Source: Streptomyces sp. NBC_01217
GTDB taxonomy: Bacteria > Actinomycetota > Actinomycetes > Streptomycetales > Streptomycetaceae
Assembly: GCF_035994185.1 (NCBI RefSeq)
Contig: NZ_CP108538.1
Location: forward strand, 1,054,001 to 1,118,000
DNA: 64,000 nucleotides
Reading direction: 5' to 3'
Positions 63,775 through 64,000 of the stretch are shown here, piece after piece. Both the position numbers and the translations under genes were made by a program. Under the pieces are notes generated by a model that made no database searches, was not told the origin of the DNA, and saw only the letters and a program-made list of their open reading frames with translations. Every line of letters starts with the position of its first letter. Positions within the stretch are counted from its first letter, which is position 1.

Positions 63775-64000
63775 TCAGCGGATCGTGGCCGGCGGCCAAG
63801 GACGAGTTCGCCCGCCATGGGATCGCCGGAGCCCGCGTGGACCCCATCGCCCGGAGGCCAGGACGAGCAAGGAGCGGGTCTACGCCCACATCACCGAGCG
63901 CGATACGCCGCACTGGCCGAAGCTACCCCCATGGACCCGGCCGACCTGCCCGGCTACGCCGGCCGCCTTTTCGACCACTTCACCGCCCGCCCCGACCATT
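63775..64000 (+). pseudogene. TetR family regulator fragment, frameshifted, cut by window end
   Basis: Pieces in different frames: KDEFARHGIAGARVD (TetR helix 1-2), ARTSKERVYAHIT (recognition helix), then ATPMDPADLPGYAGRLFDHF with TARPDH up to the edge. At least two frame changes within the DNA-binding domain. Confidence 0.6.

Overview
The window looks like Streptomyces or a close actinobacterial relative. Supporting signs are high GC, frequent GTG starts, a mycothiol-dependent isomerase family protein, a deazaflavin (F420)-dependent nitroreductase family protein, the HTH/DUF5753 plus DUF6879 regulatory module, and SHOCT and SRPBCC families. There are two very different halves.

Region 1 (about 1-21.9 kb) is orderly chromosomal DNA. 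It holds a DeoR-type regulator, SRPBCC proteins, an SDR-DUF2867 fusion, a cysteine-synthase-like PLP enzyme, an RsbW-like ATPase, the DUF5753/DUF6879 module, a ROK regulator divergent from an MFS exporter, a NarL-type two-component pair, a TetR repressor divergent from a Ddn-like reductase, a geranylgeranyl-reductase-like flavoprotein, an M20 dipeptidase and a P-loop kinase-Nudix fusion. Several promoters carry clear operators. Decay is limited to a TetR gene without its DNA-binding domain and a metallo-beta-lactamase-fold gene without its first metal motif.

Region 2 (21.9-64 kb) starts with a tyrosine-recombinase gene whose stop codon overlaps the start of the kinase-Nudix gene. From there the DNA is accessory: complete or nested insertion sequences (ISAs1 x2, IS5-like x3, IS1380 x2, IS110), remnants of IS3, IS256, IS630, IS701, ISAzo13 and IS5, and a group II intron inside an ISAs1 transposase. 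Several boundaries and target duplications can be read to the base.

Within the mobile DNA lies a dispersed catabolic gene set. It comprises an IclR regulator, two near-identical VOC proteins, an alpha/beta-hydrolase, a CocE/NonD hydrolase, and an operon of CoA transferase, citryl-CoA-lyase-like enzyme, LigB-type extradiol dioxygenase and LigA-like small subunit. Four of these promoters share a 25-bp operator built of three GTCCGC-type half-sites, and partial copies lie beside the iclR gene. I read this as one IclR regulon for an aromatic or aromatic-ester substrate, later broken up by insertion sequences; the substrate is not known.

Further right are oxidoreductases (a WrbA-like flavoprotein, an SDR, and two copies of a zinc-dependent MDR dehydrogenase 10 kb apart, the second facing a TetR gene with two palindromic operators). 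The window ends in decayed IS701, isopropylmalate-dehydrogenase-like and TetR fragments. The IS density suggests a chromosome arm or genomic island, but the window itself cannot prove that. No rRNA, tRNA or CRISPR array was seen.
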